DNA of 64,000 bases from Adiantum capillus-veneris (GCA_014529385.2 CM043951.1:113692469-113756468), one strand, 5' to 3'; shown: positions 1-12,180, counted from the stretch's first letter. Made by a program: numbers and translations. Notes: generated by a model not told the origin, from the letters alone.

Positions 1-82
1 CTGGCGGATGTGAGACTCTTTGAGATCTCCTCGGCTGATCAGAGCTTGTACTAGCGTGTGTAGTAATTGGCTGTGGAGCTAT

Positions 83-1500
83 CTATACAGGAGGTGGTAC
101 ATCGAAAAACGTCACTTTTCGGAATTCAACCTCTTTTGTTGGCTGCCTATGTATCTTGGTCTCATTGAAGACAACATCACTGCTAGGGATTACCGATCGA
201 CTTTTCGGATCCCATAAACAATAGCCAAACTGACCATCTACACCATAGCCAATAAAAATGCATTTCCTGGACTTAGGGTTAAGCTTAGCACACAACTCCT
301 TGGGTACATGTGCATAAGCTTCGCAACCGAATGTACGGAGTTTTTCATAAGACAACTTATGTCCTGACCATAACTCCAAAGGTACACGAAACTGTAATGA
401 AACATGTGGTGATCTATTGATCAAATACACGGTAGTGTATAGTGCTTCAGCCCAAAATGCTTGCGGTAAATTAGCCTGTGATAGCATAGACATAATCCTC
501 TCTTGGATGGTCCTATTCATTCGTTCGTCAACACCATTTTGTGCAGGGGTATAAGGAGCTATAAACTCGCACTTAATTCCCCTACTTGAACAGAAGTCTG
601 CAAACTCTTTGGAGACATATTCTCTACCATTGTCTGAGCGTAAAGCTTTCAACTTATGTTCAGACTGAGTTTCCACACTAGATAAGAACTTTTTGAAACA
701 AGAAAAAGTCTCATCTTTAGACTTCATGGCATAAACCCAAACACGTGTTGTTGCATCGTCAATGAATGTAACATAATAAGACGCACCACCATGGGATTTA
801 GAAGGCATAGGCCCACATAAATCACTATGCACAAGCTCTAAGGGCTTTCTTTCTTTGTCAAAAGACTGTGTACGATGTGCTCGTGTTTTCTTACCATATT
901 GACAGTGTTCACAAAAGGGAAAATCAAAAAATGATAAAGACGGTAAGTAGCCCAAACAAGAAAGAGTTTCCATTCCCTTCTTTGACATATGACCTAACCG
1001 GCTATGCCACAAAGCAACAGTTGGCAGCTCGGTTACAGAAAGAACACTGTTCTTGTCACATACATAAAGAGGATAAAGTGTACCAACTGTAGAACCATGG
1101 GCTAAAATAAGATGACCTTTTGCAATACGCCAAGACTGCTGATGAAAAGTGACTTTGTAACCCAAGTCATCAAGACGTCCAACCGAAATCAAATTTCGTG
1201 TCAAAGCTGGAACATGACGCACATTATGTATGGTAAACCTCACCCCATTTTCCATAACCATAGCAATATCACCTATGCCCACAATGTTACAAGAGTACCT
1301 GTCACCTAGCGTAACAGTGCCAATGGTTTCCTCATATGTAGTAAACCAATGCCTATGAGGTGTGACATGCAACGAAGCGCCCGAATCAAGAATCCATGTA
1401 TGGGACACTTCACCACTAACAAGTAGCTCTGCTGGCATAGAACTCTGCGAAGATAGAGTTTCTTGTGCATCATAAAATACATCATTATTTTCAGTCAACA
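83..1500 (-). CDS. copia A pol: protease and integrase
   Basis: The pol part of element A carries the aspartic protease motif WILDSGASLHVTPH near 1390, the GAG-pre-integrase motif LWHSRLGHMSKKGM near 1010, and an integrase core from about 850 to 360. The core contains the FIDDATTRVWVY, LRSDNGREY and YTPAQNGVDERMNR segments that carry the catalytic acidic residues. In the family the protease cuts the polyprotein and the integrase joins cDNA to the host chromosome. Reverse transcriptase is not in the window. It belongs to the same family as the pol at 47872-48640. The call is sure at family level; the lineage within copia was not determined. Confidence 0.88.
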
Positions 1501-1629
1501 TATTGATGTCTTGTGCATCGCAATCATCTTGCACTATGTTTAGTTCTTCAATCTTAACCGAACTCTTTGGTTTCTCCTCTTTATCATCATTGTCTTTGCC
1601 TTTGCCTTTACCTTTGTCATGCTTCCAAG

Positions 1630-2396
1630 CATAACAATCCTTCTTTATGTGACCAAACTTATCACAATAATGGCATTGAACGACCAGGAGACTTTGATCT
1701 ACCCTTTGAAGCATCTCTATTGCCCTCTTTCTTGGATTCATGATTCCAAGAACGACCTTTATGCTGTTTTCCATCCTTTTGCACATAATGAGCTTCGCCA
1801 TGATGCGAGCTATCCATAGCCTTGAGACGCATTTCCTCTGACAAAAGAGAACTAGTGACATCAATGTACACTAGCGTACCATTAGGAGCAGAGTTACTGA
1901 CAGCTGTGCAAAAGATATCCCATGAGGGTGGCAACAAACAAAGTAAGAAGATTGCTTTCATCTCATCAATATTGATTCTTTGTGCACGAATCTTGGCAAA
2001 TAGAGAATCAAAGTCATTAATATGACTGGCAACACTGGAGGACTCCTTCATGCGAAGGTTAAACAGCTTTCGCATCATGAAAACCTTATTACTTGCCGTA
2101 TCCTTTTCATAAGTGTTGCATAACTTTTTCCATAAAGCATAGGCAGATTCACATTCTAGCACTGAAAAGTACACTGACTCAGCAAGGTGCAATCTAATAG
2201 TAGATCTGAATAGCTCATCAAGCTCCTCCCACTGAAATTGAGTCAAATTCATCTCTTCAGTCCGTGTCGCATAAATAATAGGCAATTTCTGTTTCTTTTG
2301 AACAAGCACATCTTGCATCTGATTCTTCAAAAGCTGAAAATTAGTGCCATCAAACTTCTTTATGTCATTAATGTCACGGTCTTTGCTAATAGGCAT
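1630..2396 (-). CDS. copia A gag with zinc knuckle
   Basis: This is the capsid-type gag of copia elements (UBN2/DUF4219 type). It opens with MPISKDRDINDIKKFDGTNF, in which KFDGTNF and a following W/L-rich helix are the usual copia gag start. It continues through the VYFSVLECESAYALWKKL and NTYEKDTASNKVFMMRKLFNL regions. A CCHC zinc knuckle, CHYCDKFGHIKKDC, lies near 1633-1684. In the family gag builds the virus-like particle and binds RNA. The start codon is the first ATG after the long leader and is matched by the start of the relative near 49646. Confidence 0.87.
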
Positions 2397-3512
2397 GGTG
2401 ACAAAACTACCAAAAGATTCTGGGAAAATTTCAGCAAAGTCTCCTTTGTATTTGGGACTATGTCAACCAAAATACGAGACAAAATGACCAAGTATGTCAC
2501 TCACAAAGCATAGAAGAGAGCAATGCCTCTCAAAAGCACACTGTATAGAGACCAACTAAGGCGCATAAACAGTCAAACTGACCATAGACCGCCAACTCGG
2601 CGTCAAAAGCACCTATACCACTCTATACATATCCTATGGCGAGGCCTCGTAAGGGATGCTCCAGCTACCTGAATCACCGAAGGTATCTCCACATTTGAGA
2701 ATACCCCAGCTCAATGAAAACCTCACGCTATCGACCCTCAACAATGTAGGTTATGCAGCAAAAAACGTATAGCCAAGTCTCAGAAATGGCTATCTTCCGG
2801 ACCAAGTCTCAGAAATGGCCGGGACTGCCATACTAGCCAAAAGATGGCTCCACAAAAGACGTACACTGGCACTATCCACAAAGACGTACAAGGCTGTCAC
2901 TGCGCACAAACAGGCGCCAAAAGCATATGCATGCCAAAAAGTATCCCTGCAGGAAGGAAAATTGCTCTCAAAACAGCTTAAACACTGTAAAAAGTGTCAA
3001 AATATGCATGTACGCATATAAACTGCTCCCACTGGAACCAAAACTGACATAAATGCTGCAACCTGTACTCTGTGTGTCGATGCTGTTGTCGAAACGCAAT
3101 CCGATGCCGGAAACCTGTGTAGAGTAGGGATCTAGGAGCTGAAATGAAAGAGCTATGGAAGCCCTCACACAAGAGGCAAAACACCTGTAGAATGCAGATC
3201 TGCAAGAAACATGATGTTTGCATACAATCTCCTAATCAAACGTATCTTCCAAACAGTGAGGACTTAGCAGATGCGCGTGAGTGAATTTCGAAAAATGGCT
3301 TCTGTCAGAAATTCTCTTAATGAACACTAAAACGGGCTGAAAATTGCAGCACACACACACTCCAGTACACAACCATCTGCAAGCACATTACTCTCTTGCA
3401 ATGTCTCAGATCTGATGTGCAGCCCTCTCTCTTCTCCTCCTCTAAGCTTGAGCTTCAACTCCGCTCAAGCTCCGAGCTCAAGCTATGGCTGAACTCTCTG
3501 CTCCCACCTGTC
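2397..3512 (-). other. long untranslated leader of copia A
   Basis: This non-coding stretch of about 1.1 kb lies between the primer-binding site and gag. It aligns by eye with the leader of the relative at 49647-50590, including the segment around 2440-2520 where most bases agree. No extended reading frame in it is shared with the relative. Leaders of copia elements are usually shorter, so the length is notable, and packaging or dimerisation signals may lie here (inference). Confidence 0.7.
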
Positions 3513-3524
3513 GCTCTGATACCA
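3513..3524 (-). promoter_or_regulatory. primer-binding site of copia A (tRNA-iMet)
   Basis: On the minus strand this reads TGGTATCAGAGC, the complement of the 3' end of plant initiator tRNA-Met. It begins 2 bases after the LTR end at 3527. The position fixes the LTR border and the element's orientation. Confidence 0.9.
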
Positions 3525-3526
3525 AT

Positions 3527-3723
3527 TGATGAAGCAGGATCTATGAAGGAGAAGCTGTGGGCAGGGAGAAAGAGCACACAGACACACGTATGGAAGGGGG
3601 TGAGCCAAAGATTAAGGCCCCCAATTATAATGTACACATATATTGAAGTGGCTCAAGTGTACTATACACTTGGGTTAGTAGCAATTAGATGGGTGGCCGG
3701 ACATGGCCAGCATAAAACCAACA
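3527..3723 (-). repeat. 5' LTR of copia A
   Basis: The LTR is about 197 bp and on the minus strand begins TGTTGGTTTTATGC and ends CCTGCTTCATCA, the usual TG...CA borders. The inner border is set by the primer-binding site. The outer border is set by resumption of chromovirus integrase sequence at 3724, as judged from the second chromovirus copy near 21050. The other LTR lies outside the window. Confidence 0.82.
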
Positions 3724-4232
3724 AAAAGGCTGTTGCTGCTGAAAAGCACAGAAGAGCCCAAACCTTTAAAGAAAATGATTGGGTCTTAATAAAGTTTCCC
3801 AAGGCTCGATTAAGGCACACGACGGGCAAGAATCCTACGGGACACCAAAAGTACTATGCTAAGCTAGCAAAAAGGTACTATTGTCCCTTCAGAATTCTTA
3901 GGCCAATCAATAAGATGGCCTATCAACTCAAGTTGCCCAATCATTGGCTCATACACAATGCTTTCCATGTGAGCCTATTAAAGCCTTACAAAGGAGAGCC
4001 ACCTCAAGAACCAACTATTGAACACCCACTCGAGATCGAGGACCAAGAGGAGGTGCTGCAGCCCGAGTCCATTCCCCAACATGAAGACAAGGTATTAAGA
4101 GGCGGTAAGACTATCCGACGATATCTTATTAAGTTTAAGAATTATCCTTTTGAAGATGCTAGATGGATGCAAGGCATACAATTAAAGGATGACCTAAACC
4201 TTGTCAATGCTTACAATGCTTCCCAAGAGTAA
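3724..4232 (+). pseudogene. chromovirus integrase C-terminus with chromodomain
   Basis: The peptide carries the GPY/F-like end of a gypsy integrase ([42 protein letters not shown]). An acidic linker follows, then a chromodomain-type tail (RYLIKFKNYPFEDARWM). In chromoviruses this domain is known to steer integration toward marked chromatin. The open frame extends upstream into the copia LTR, but that part is not chromovirus sequence. The same residues recur in the copy at 20570-20890. Confidence 0.85.
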
Positions 4233-4574
4233 GCAAATCTACAAAATGTTAAAAATGAACAAAGTTTTTTCTGTCTTATAAGACTCTCTTTTTCTTTATT
4301 ATGCACAAAAATGAAGTAGTATGCATGCTTAGATCAAGTTTGCGGAGACGACGTCTCCCAAACACGAAGTAGAGCTTGTCACTCTACTTTGGAAGTTTGA
4401 AAGGACTAATGTGCAGACATGCTTGCGGCAGCCTCAGGCTCTCAAGCGCCAAATGGACTAGTCATCCATTGTGGAATGATGTCGTAGGGTAACATAGGGA
4501 TCCTCTACCCGCTAAGAAAAGGACTCATGAATATGCTTTATCTTCTCTACACCATAGTCGAGGACAACTATGAT

Positions 4575-4590
4575 TTCAAGAGAGAGCTAA
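4575..4590 (+). promoter_or_regulatory. polypurine tract of chromovirus B
   Basis: A purine-rich run (AAGAGAGAG core) lies directly before the LTR start TGTCATAATA. It is the expected priming site for plus-strand cDNA. The same tract precedes the LTR in the opposite-strand copy (20209-20222). Confidence 0.7.
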
Positions 4591-6175
4591 TGTCATAATA
4601 ATCAATATCTAATTCTCCTAAATGATTTTCTCATATTAAACTGATCATTTAATGTGGGGAAGTGCCAGGGGAGAAAAAGCTAGAATATTGGTTAAGCTAG
4701 CAGACCGGCCACCATAGTAGCGATCCAAAGGAGGGAAAATAGGGATCCAAAGGGGGGGCCATCTTCAAAAGAGCCATTTGTAACAATGGGCTAAAAAGAT
4801 CCTAAGGTTCAGCCCATTAAGACTTCCAAAATGCTAAGGTTCCAAAATTCAAAGGTTGTGTCCAAAGGTCAACCCTAGGGGAATTGGATGCTTTGTGTGT
4901 GTCCAAAAAAGTCTTTGCACATCCCTACATAGGAGGGGGCGAGCCTTGCATGTAGGGGATGAGAGAGACAGCCACACACACACACACACAAGCTCCCTTT
5001 ACACAAAGGGAATGAGGGACACATGTCAGCTCCCTAGGCCAAATGCCCACAAGGTGTACCCAATTCCTATTGGATGGCCTTGGAGGTGGACCAATGAGAA
5101 TTAGGCTAGAGTAAATCTAGTTTAATTAATTTAAAAACACTTAATAAAAGAACCAATGAGAATTAAGTCCTCCAGAAGACTATTGGACAGTCTCCCAAGT
5201 GGTCCAATGAGCCAATGGCTTGCCTGATTCCTATTGGCCAGGAGGCAAAGGGGTCCAATGAGAGCTTAGATGAATTATTAAATTACCTTAATCTCTCACA
5301 AAAGGGGAAAGGGGGACACATGTCAGAAGGCTATCACTTATGCTGCCTATTTGTCATTGGCTAGCTCTAGGGAGGTCCAATGGGAGGACAGCAAGAGCAA
5401 ATAGCAAGGGGGCTTGTCCAAGAGAGAGAGGGGGCTGGTTTTTGCAAGGCATTATCACACACACACTCACACAATCTCATGTGTGAAGTAAAGAAGACTC
5501 TCTCTCCTTCTCAAGCTTTAATGAAAAGCTTACCACCTACTCCAAGCTTGTGAGAAGGGAGGCCTACACCAACAACTCTTGGCTTTGTGATGCAAATCCA
5601 ACCAAGAGCCAAGCTTGAATGCATGCTCATCTCCTCTACCATGCTAATTACTAAGCTAAGCTATGCTAATATGAGTGATTATGTGAGGAGATGTACATCT
5701 TTCTCGTAAGATACTCCTTCTTCCTCTCAATCTACTCTCATACCCTGCTAGCTCTCACCATCTTCGAAGGTGTGTGAAGTCTTGGTCTGAGACCGGGGAT
5801 AATTGATGTTGTGTTTGCTAAGTGTTTTGCTTAGTCCATGAAGCTTTCATCTTCATTAATTGCACTAGCTAGTCTTGAAGGAACACAAAGAATTGTATTG
5901 TACAATGTCTCTCTTGATGGGAGAAACCATAATACAAAGCCTTTTGGAGGGGGGACCGGCTCCATGCAAATCCGGTCCTCAATTGTTGTCAATAGCTTAA
6001 TTTCTCTCTCTTTTGAAAGTATTGTTCATGCTATCTAACTAGGTGTTATGCTTTTTGTTGCTCTCTCCACCCAAGCACTCTTGTAATTCTCATTAGGAAT
6101 CTATTCTACTGAAATGCCCACTATGTTCATGCTAATTTCCGCTACACACAAGTTTTTAGGCCATTAAATGTTACA
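4591..6175 (+). repeat. 3' LTR of chromovirus B
   Basis: The LTR is about 1585 bp, starts TGTCATAATA and ends AAATGTTACA. Both borders are confirmed by the reverse-complement copy at 18619-20208. It includes a short (CA)n run near 4975-4990 and repeated CCAATGAG/CCTATTGG-like segments at 5080-5300. Short open frames inside it (4856-5104, 5838-6038) are not genes. Confidence 0.86.
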
Positions 6176-8004
6176 TAAGGTTGGAGAAGCTATGGTTTTG
6201 TGAGCAAAGATTTTTTGTATGCTTGAGTCTGCAGTAGAGTAGATTGTGGAGGAGGTAGAACTTGGTGTGTGTAAATCTCACACATGAGCCAAGTAATCAG
6301 TGAACTAAGGCTTGGAAACCTCACAGCAAAGTGAATTCAGAGTAGAATTGCAAATTAAAGCAAATCAGACAACGTTGATCTTTGCAATGCAGGTAGCACT
6401 AAAGGCTCAATAAACAATAGCAATATTAATTTTCAACTGCAACGTTGGAAATTTTTTATCTTTGCATAGCGCTACAGAAGCTATTGCATAGCGTTGAATC
6501 TTCTATAGTAGCTCTATAGATAGCAAGCCGGTAGCAACAGCTTCAAAGCCAGCAAGGAGAGAAAGAGAGAGTGTGATATCTCTCACGTTTGCGAGCAGCA
6601 AGCTCCTCGTGTTAGAAGCAACGGGAAGAAGAAGCGTGTATGTACATGCATATACGCACACACACATACTCTCAACAAGGAAGAAAAGCAAGAGTAGAGA
6701 GAGAAATCTATCAACTGGTCTCTCTCTCGACTGCGGCATCTCTCCCAGCTAGTTTCTCTCTTGGTATTGGCATTAGAGAGAGAGAAGAGGGGCTGATTTG
6801 GCACACACACAAATCAGCCCGGTGTCTTTGCCCACACACATACGCTTTCAACATCTACTTCTTCTAAGAGTAGTTTTTGGCACACATAGGAGTGCTCAGT
6901 GATGTGTATGCCTTATGTGGTTCAGAGATCAAATTTCTCTATGTTTTTTGCCATAGCCTTGTCGGCTTACAAGTACAAGTGGAGACATGTTCACAGTTCT
7001 TTACTTGCTACATGATTTGCACCCTTTCCACTTGTTTTTAGAGACAATGTTACTGGCAGACCTGTTTTGGTACATGTATGGCATTTGTGGTTACTCATTA
7101 TGGCTAGTTTTTTGGTTTTGTGAGCCATTTTATGTCATTATGCTGTCAAAATTCTGTCAAAATTTGCATCTAGTATCTGCCTCTTTATGCCATTGAAAAA
7201 TTTGGCTGCGGTTGATAAATTCTTGCTCTAGTGGGAACTTTTATGTGTTGTTTCATGAGTGATTAGCACTTGTGGTGCTACTTGTGCTCTGATGAGAGCG
7301 GTTTTCACTCCTTGCAGGGAGAGACCAGTTCATACTTGCTTGCATCTTTTTTTGGTGCATGTTTGTGTGCAGATCCTACTACACTAGCAATGATTATCGT
7401 TGCATGTACGTTGAGTTGTGGATACTACCTTTTGTACGGAGTTGTGAAGCCATTTTTTGGCTTGATAATTTGGCAGTTACCTAGTCGTTTATGAGACTTG
7501 GTTCGGAAGAGGCCTTTCTAACACTGTGGTTAGTCTTTGAGTCTGCATAGACTTTTATGAGGGTCGTTGCGTGAGGTTTTTGAAGCCGAGCACTAGGGGC
7601 CGGGTTACCCAGTGTGAGGTGGATTAGGTTGCTGGAGATCCCCTTTTCATGGCCTCTCCATAGGTTATGTATAGATGGGTATAGGTGCTTTGACTCCGAG
7701 TTGGCAATCATCCGCCGACAATTTATTTGAGTAATTCATGCCAATCTATGCCCAATGATTATACTTTGTTCGTTTATGCGCTATTTTTGGTTCAGTTTTG
7801 CTTTAGATTTTGATCTTTGAACAGAGGACGAGACTTTGCCAGATTTTTCCCGCAAGTAATTCATACATATTCTTTGCACACTTGATTGTTCACGCAATGA
7901 TATTGCTGCATATTGTCTTGAGGTTTTTCTCTTGTTATAGGGGAAACTCTCTCAAAATTCTCCCAAAAATTTAGCCATAAGTTGTTTATCACATTCTCTT
8001 GAAA
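6176..8004. other. non-coding stretch between chromovirus LTR and copia C
   Basis: No supported gene is seen. The left end is the flank of the LTR (TAAGG would be one copy of its target duplication). Purine and CA-rich runs near 6555-6800 give spurious open frames. The right part, from about 7700, is probably the leader of the decayed copia that starts at 8005, but I found no clear primer-binding site. Confidence 0.5.
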
Positions 8005-9611
8005 TATGGCTGCTAGTAGTGCTTCGGACAAGGATGAGCACTACATTAAGAAGTTTGATGGCACAAACATTGCAATCTAGAAGTAGAATATGTGATATGT
8101 GTTGATCAATAAGGGCTTGATAGCGCCATTGTGTGAGAGAAAAGAGAATGCATACACTGATGATGAGTGGGAAGATTTGAATGAATGTTCTATGGCGACC
8201 ATTCGAGTGCATCTTGGTGAATCCATTTACTTCACAATAATGGATAAGGAAAATACCAAAGATTTATGGATGCCTTATGTGCAACATGGGATGGTAAAAG
8301 TTCCTCGAACAAGATTTTTCTCATGAAGAAACTTGTGTGCATGAATATGAAAGAAGGTAGCAGTGTTAGATCTTATTTGAATGAGTTCAACAATGTTTTT
8401 CGCAGCTTACTTCCAAATGTCTTAACTTTGATGATGAGATGAAGGCCATATTCTTGTTATGTTCATTGCCACCATTATGGGATACGTTCAATAAAACCAT
8501 AAGTAACACAACACCTGGCGGAAAGCTTGTTTTCAGTGACGTTACTAGCACGTTTCTCATTGAGGAGATTAGGCATTGATTTCTTGACATGGTGATGCGT
8601 ATATGGCTAGTGGCATCCATGACAAGACAAGGCAGCGTGGGTGTAGTCACGATCGTTATTGTTCTCAAGATCGCCAAAACAGTCGTAGCAAGAGTCATGG
8701 AAGAGACACAAAAAACGTTGAATGTTATCACTGTCATAAAAAGTGACACGTGAAGAACGACTATCATGCATTACAACATGAAAAGGGAAAAGAAAGACTA
8801 AAGTCTGACACACCTAAGAGCACTATGAAGATAGAAGAGCTTAATGTTGTTGAGTCTCTAGCTATTGAGATTGTTCTTGATGTGACGAAGCCATCAAATG
8901 TGTGGATCTTTACCTCAAATTTGAGTCATGATGCATTGTTAGCTCTTGATGAGTGTTATGCATAGAATTGGATAGTGGACTCTGGTGCTATCTTTCATGT
9001 GACTCCTCATAAGGAGTGGTTATCCACATACTGCTACACATGGTATAGTGAAGCTGGGTAATTCTTATGAGCTCGATATATGCGATATTGGGACCATAAT
9101 ATTTTCCATGCGTAATGGCACAAAGTTTATGCTACAGAATGTTAGACATGTACCCAAATTGACAAAGAGTTTGATCTTTGTCAGCAAACAATTAGATTAT
9201 TTAGGTTACACTAGTATTTTTTACTCATGGTTCTTGGATCATCAAGAAAGGAAACATGGTCATGCTTAAAGGCTAGAAGTCTGGCTCATTGTATTCACTC
9301 TATGTCTCTTCAGTGAAAGAGAATTCTATTTGTGTAGCCGATCTACCGTCTAGAGAGTTGTGGCATAGCTGGTTCGAACATATGAGTCAAAAAGGAATGA
9401 AGGTACTACAACGTTTTGGTTATATCCTTGTGTTAAATTAATTGGATTTTTCTTCATTGCATTTCTAGAAAATAGACTAGGTTGACCTTAGTGCCTTTAG
9501 ACAAGGAGTTAGGAAGCATTATCTTGTTCATAGCAACTTATGCGGACCTTTGCCTGTTCAGTCTCTAGGGGGAGAACTATACTTCCTACTAACATTCACA
9601 AATGACTCAAC
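8005..9611 (+). mobile_element. decayed copia C, 5' part (gag, protease, start of integrase)
   Basis: This is copia coding sequence on the plus strand. The gag opens like element A (KKFDGTN), followed by VHLGESIYFTIMDKENTKDLW, a zinc-knuckle remnant near 8720, the protease motif WIVDSGAIFHVTPHKEW near 8970, GAG-pre-integrase (LWHSWFEHMSQKGM) near 9358, and the first integrase segment near 9570. It is heavily broken, with many interruptions, so it is old. It stops abruptly near 9611, where sequence in the opposite orientation begins. Confidence 0.82.
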
Positions 9612-9688
9612 TCTCACTTTCTCTTCCTATATCTAATTATAGTAAAGTTAGGGGTGGTTCCCATGGCCACCTAGCCTACACCCCAACA
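9612..9688 (-). repeat. start of the 3' LTR of copia D
   Basis: On the minus strand the tract CAAGTGGGAGGT is followed by TGTTGGGGTGTAGG, the usual copia arrangement of polypurine tract and LTR start. Only about 77 bp of LTR remain before the junction near 9611. Confidence 0.6.
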
Positions 9689-12021
9689 ACCTCCCACTTG
9701 AAGGTCAGGGTGGCCAATAGTGGCGTCAATATAGTTAATCTATACAAATTCAATGAAGCATCACCTAGGCTTCATCCTACACCCATAAGTGAGAGCATCT
9801 GCGGGGTTGTCACCAGTGTGAACCTTGGCAAGCTCAATGCGCTTGTCAGCCAATACATATTGTATGACATGGTATCTGATCTCTATGTGTTTCGACTTTG
9901 AGTGAAACACCGGATTCTTTGCCAAAGCAATCGCACTTTGACTATCAGAATCCAGGATTGCAACCTCATGAACTCCCAAATCCCCATTAGATGAGCTAAC
10001 CATACGACTTCCTTGTTGGTGTTAAACGTAGCAACATACTCTGCCTCAATGGCAGATGAATACATGTAGTCTTGGAGACACAATCTCCAAGAGATAGCCA
10101 CTCCAGAAAACATGAACACATAGCTAGATGTGGATCTTTTACTATCCACACAACCTGCATAATCCGCATCCATGTAATCCGCAATAGATGCATTGCTATT
10201 CCCAAAGCGTAAACACTTGCTAGCTGTAACCTTTAGGTATTTGAGGATTTTCTTCACTACTTCCCAATGCTTCTTGCCAGGTTTTGAAACGTACCTACTA
10301 ACCACTCCCACTGCATGTGCAATGTCTGGTCTGGTGGCTACCATAGCGTACATAAAACTACCAACTACTGAACGATATGGAACTTTCACCATTTTCTCTT
10401 TCTCAACATATGTCTTGGGAGAATCTTCCTTGCTAAGTTTTAAGTATGCTTGCACTGGGGTACTCGATGACTTCCCCCCTGCATACTAAAACATTGCGAG
10501 ATCTTGTGGATGTACTTTTCTTGAGACAATTCAAGAATCCCACGTTGCATGTCCCTCTTCATGCGCATACGAAGAAAGTGATTGGCATTTCCCAAGTCTT
10601 TCATGGAAAACTAAGTGCTTAGCATCTATCTCATTTGATTAATCTCATCAATTGAATTCCCTGCGATAAGCATATCATCTACATAAAAGATCAAGATGAT
10701 TAAAGAACCATCGTTCAAGTTTCTTGTGTATAAGCAGTGATCTTCTTGACTTCTTACGTAACCTTGAGACTGCATAAATTTGTTGAGCTTTTGGTACCAC
10801 TGCCTTGAACCTTGCTTGAGGCCATAGAGTGCCTTTTTAAGTCTACAAATCAATTCTTCCCCGTTGGATTTTGAGTTTCACATACGAAACCCTCTGGATG
10901 TTCGATGTAGACATCTTCATCTAGATCCACGTGAAGAAATGTTGTTTACACGTGCATTTGGACAAGTTCCATGTCCTGGATAGAAACCAAGCCAAGCATG
11001 GTGCAAAGTGTAGTCATCTTGACTACTGGAGAAAAACTTTTGTCAAAATCCACACCTTTTTGTGGCTTGAAACCCTTGGCAACTAAACGAGCCTTGTACC
11101 TAAGCTCGGCGTCTTTCACTGTATACTTCTTCTTGTATACCCACTTGCAAGGTAAAGCATGTTTGCCTTGTGGTAATTTAACCAAATCCCATGTCTCATT
11201 AGCCATAATCAAATTGTATTCTGATTGCATAGCCTGCTCCCACTTAACGCTATCGTCCGCTTGTATAGCTTCTTTGTAGCAGGTTGGATCTCCATTGTCA
11301 GTGACAAAAAATGTGGCGGCTCAAACCGCTCGAGCGCACGTAATAGTCTCACAGAGCGTCTCAGTACCTGACTACTGGAATCTGCTCTCTCTAGAGCACT
11401 AGTAGTATCTTGCACTTGTAGATTAGGTGCATCACTACTAAACTCAGTTGGTTCAGAGGCTACATCCTCAAATCAAATGCGTCTATACTCAATTTCTTTA
11501 ATGGGCCTCTTGTGCATCTTTGATTTATTGAAAATCACATGTGAGTTGCAAATGAATTTGCAGGATTCTATGTGCCAGAGACGATATCCCATCTCTCCAT
11601 CTGTACCATAGCCAAGAAAAATGCATTTATGTGACCTAGGATCTAACTTGCCACAAAGTTATTTGGGCATATGTGCATATGCCTCACATCTAAACACACA
11701 TAAATTCTCATTGCTTGGCGTTTTCCAAGTCCACAATTCTGCTGGAATCTTGAAATTCAAAGGAGAGCTAGGTGACCTATTGATAATGTGCAACACTTTC
11801 AGAACAGCTTTCCCCCAAAATTTTGGAATAAGTTTTGCCATAGAAATCATAGAGATAACTTGCTCTTGAATTGTGCGATTCATTCTTTCAGTTATTCCAT
11901 TCTGAGCAGGTGTGTATGGAGCAGTACATTGCATACAAGCGTCTCTTCAATTGCATAAATCCTTGAACTTCGTAGAGACATAATCTCCACCATTGTCCGT
12001 GCGAAAAGATTTGAGCTTTTT
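9612..12021 (-). mobile_element. decayed copia D, 3' part (integrase, RT, RNase H, LTR start) in opposite orientation
   Basis: Read on the minus strand this holds integrase from near 12000 (YTPAQNGITERMNR), the post-integrase region, reverse transcriptase (KWVYKKKYTVKD, YGLKQGSRQWYQK, FYVDDMLIAG near 10690) and RNase H (DADYAG, SAIEAEYVA, DSDSQSAIALAKNPVFHSKS). A polypurine tract and the first bases of a 3' LTR follow at 9612-9688. Several breaks are present. It begins close to where the 5' part at 8005-9611 stops in domain order, which suggests an inversion within one element. Two separate copies cannot be excluded. Confidence 0.82.
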
Positions 12022-12179
12022 TGTCAGGCCAAGGGCTAGAGGGCACGGCCTGACCTAGGGGGTTCAGGGACCTAGGCCAAGGGCAGTGGACTGAAGGTGT
12101 GGACAACGGATCCATGGGCCCTCCTATAAAAGGTTGGTTGGGAGGAGGATCCGGCATTCAATCTCCCTGTGGTCTTTCA
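12022..12179 (+). repeat. short LTR (158 bp), TRIM-like
   Basis: The segment starts TGTCAGGCCAAGGG, ends GGTCTTTCA, carries a TATA box (TATAAAA at 12125-12131), and is followed after one base by a perfect tRNA-iMet primer site. These are the marks of a 5' LTR. A length near 160 bp is typical of TRIM or very small copia elements. I found no matching second LTR downstream, so the element is truncated or its partner has diverged. It sits directly at the outer edge of copia D. Confidence 0.6.
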
Positions 12180-12180
12180 C

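Larger units (their letters stand above)
1..3723 (-). mobile_element. Ty1/copia element A, cut by the window's left edge
   Basis: A copia-type LTR retrotransposon read on the minus strand. In coding order it shows the 5' LTR (3527-3723), a primer-binding site for initiator tRNA-Met (3513-3524), an untranslated leader of about 1.1 kb, gag, a zinc knuckle, protease, GAG-pre-integrase and the integrase core. Reverse transcriptase and RNase H would lie left of base 1. It is fairly well preserved, with about one break in the coding part that is visible. Its LTR ends inside a chromovirus integrase (3724 onward), so it inserted into that element. A more decayed relative lies at 47872-50748. Confidence 0.9.
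3724..6175 (+). mobile_element. Ty3/gypsy chromovirus fragment B (3' part plus LTR)
   Basis: This is the 3' end of a chromovirus on the plus strand: integrase C-terminus with chromodomain, about 360 bp of untranslated sequence, a polypurine tract and a full 3' LTR. Its 5' part is displaced by the insertion of copia A. A second member of the same family lies in the opposite orientation at 18619-22211, and the two align over both coding sequence and LTR. The fragment is truncated within this window. Confidence 0.88.

Noticed and set aside
3396-4232. One open frame of 278 codons
   Set aside because: It fuses copia leader and LTR sequence to chromovirus integrase; only 3724-4232 is real coding sequence.
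4856-5104. Open frame of 82 codons also present at 19698-19946 on the other strand
   Set aside because: It is conserved only because both copies are LTRs of the same chromovirus; its content is CA-repeat and CCAATGAG-type sequence, not protein-like.
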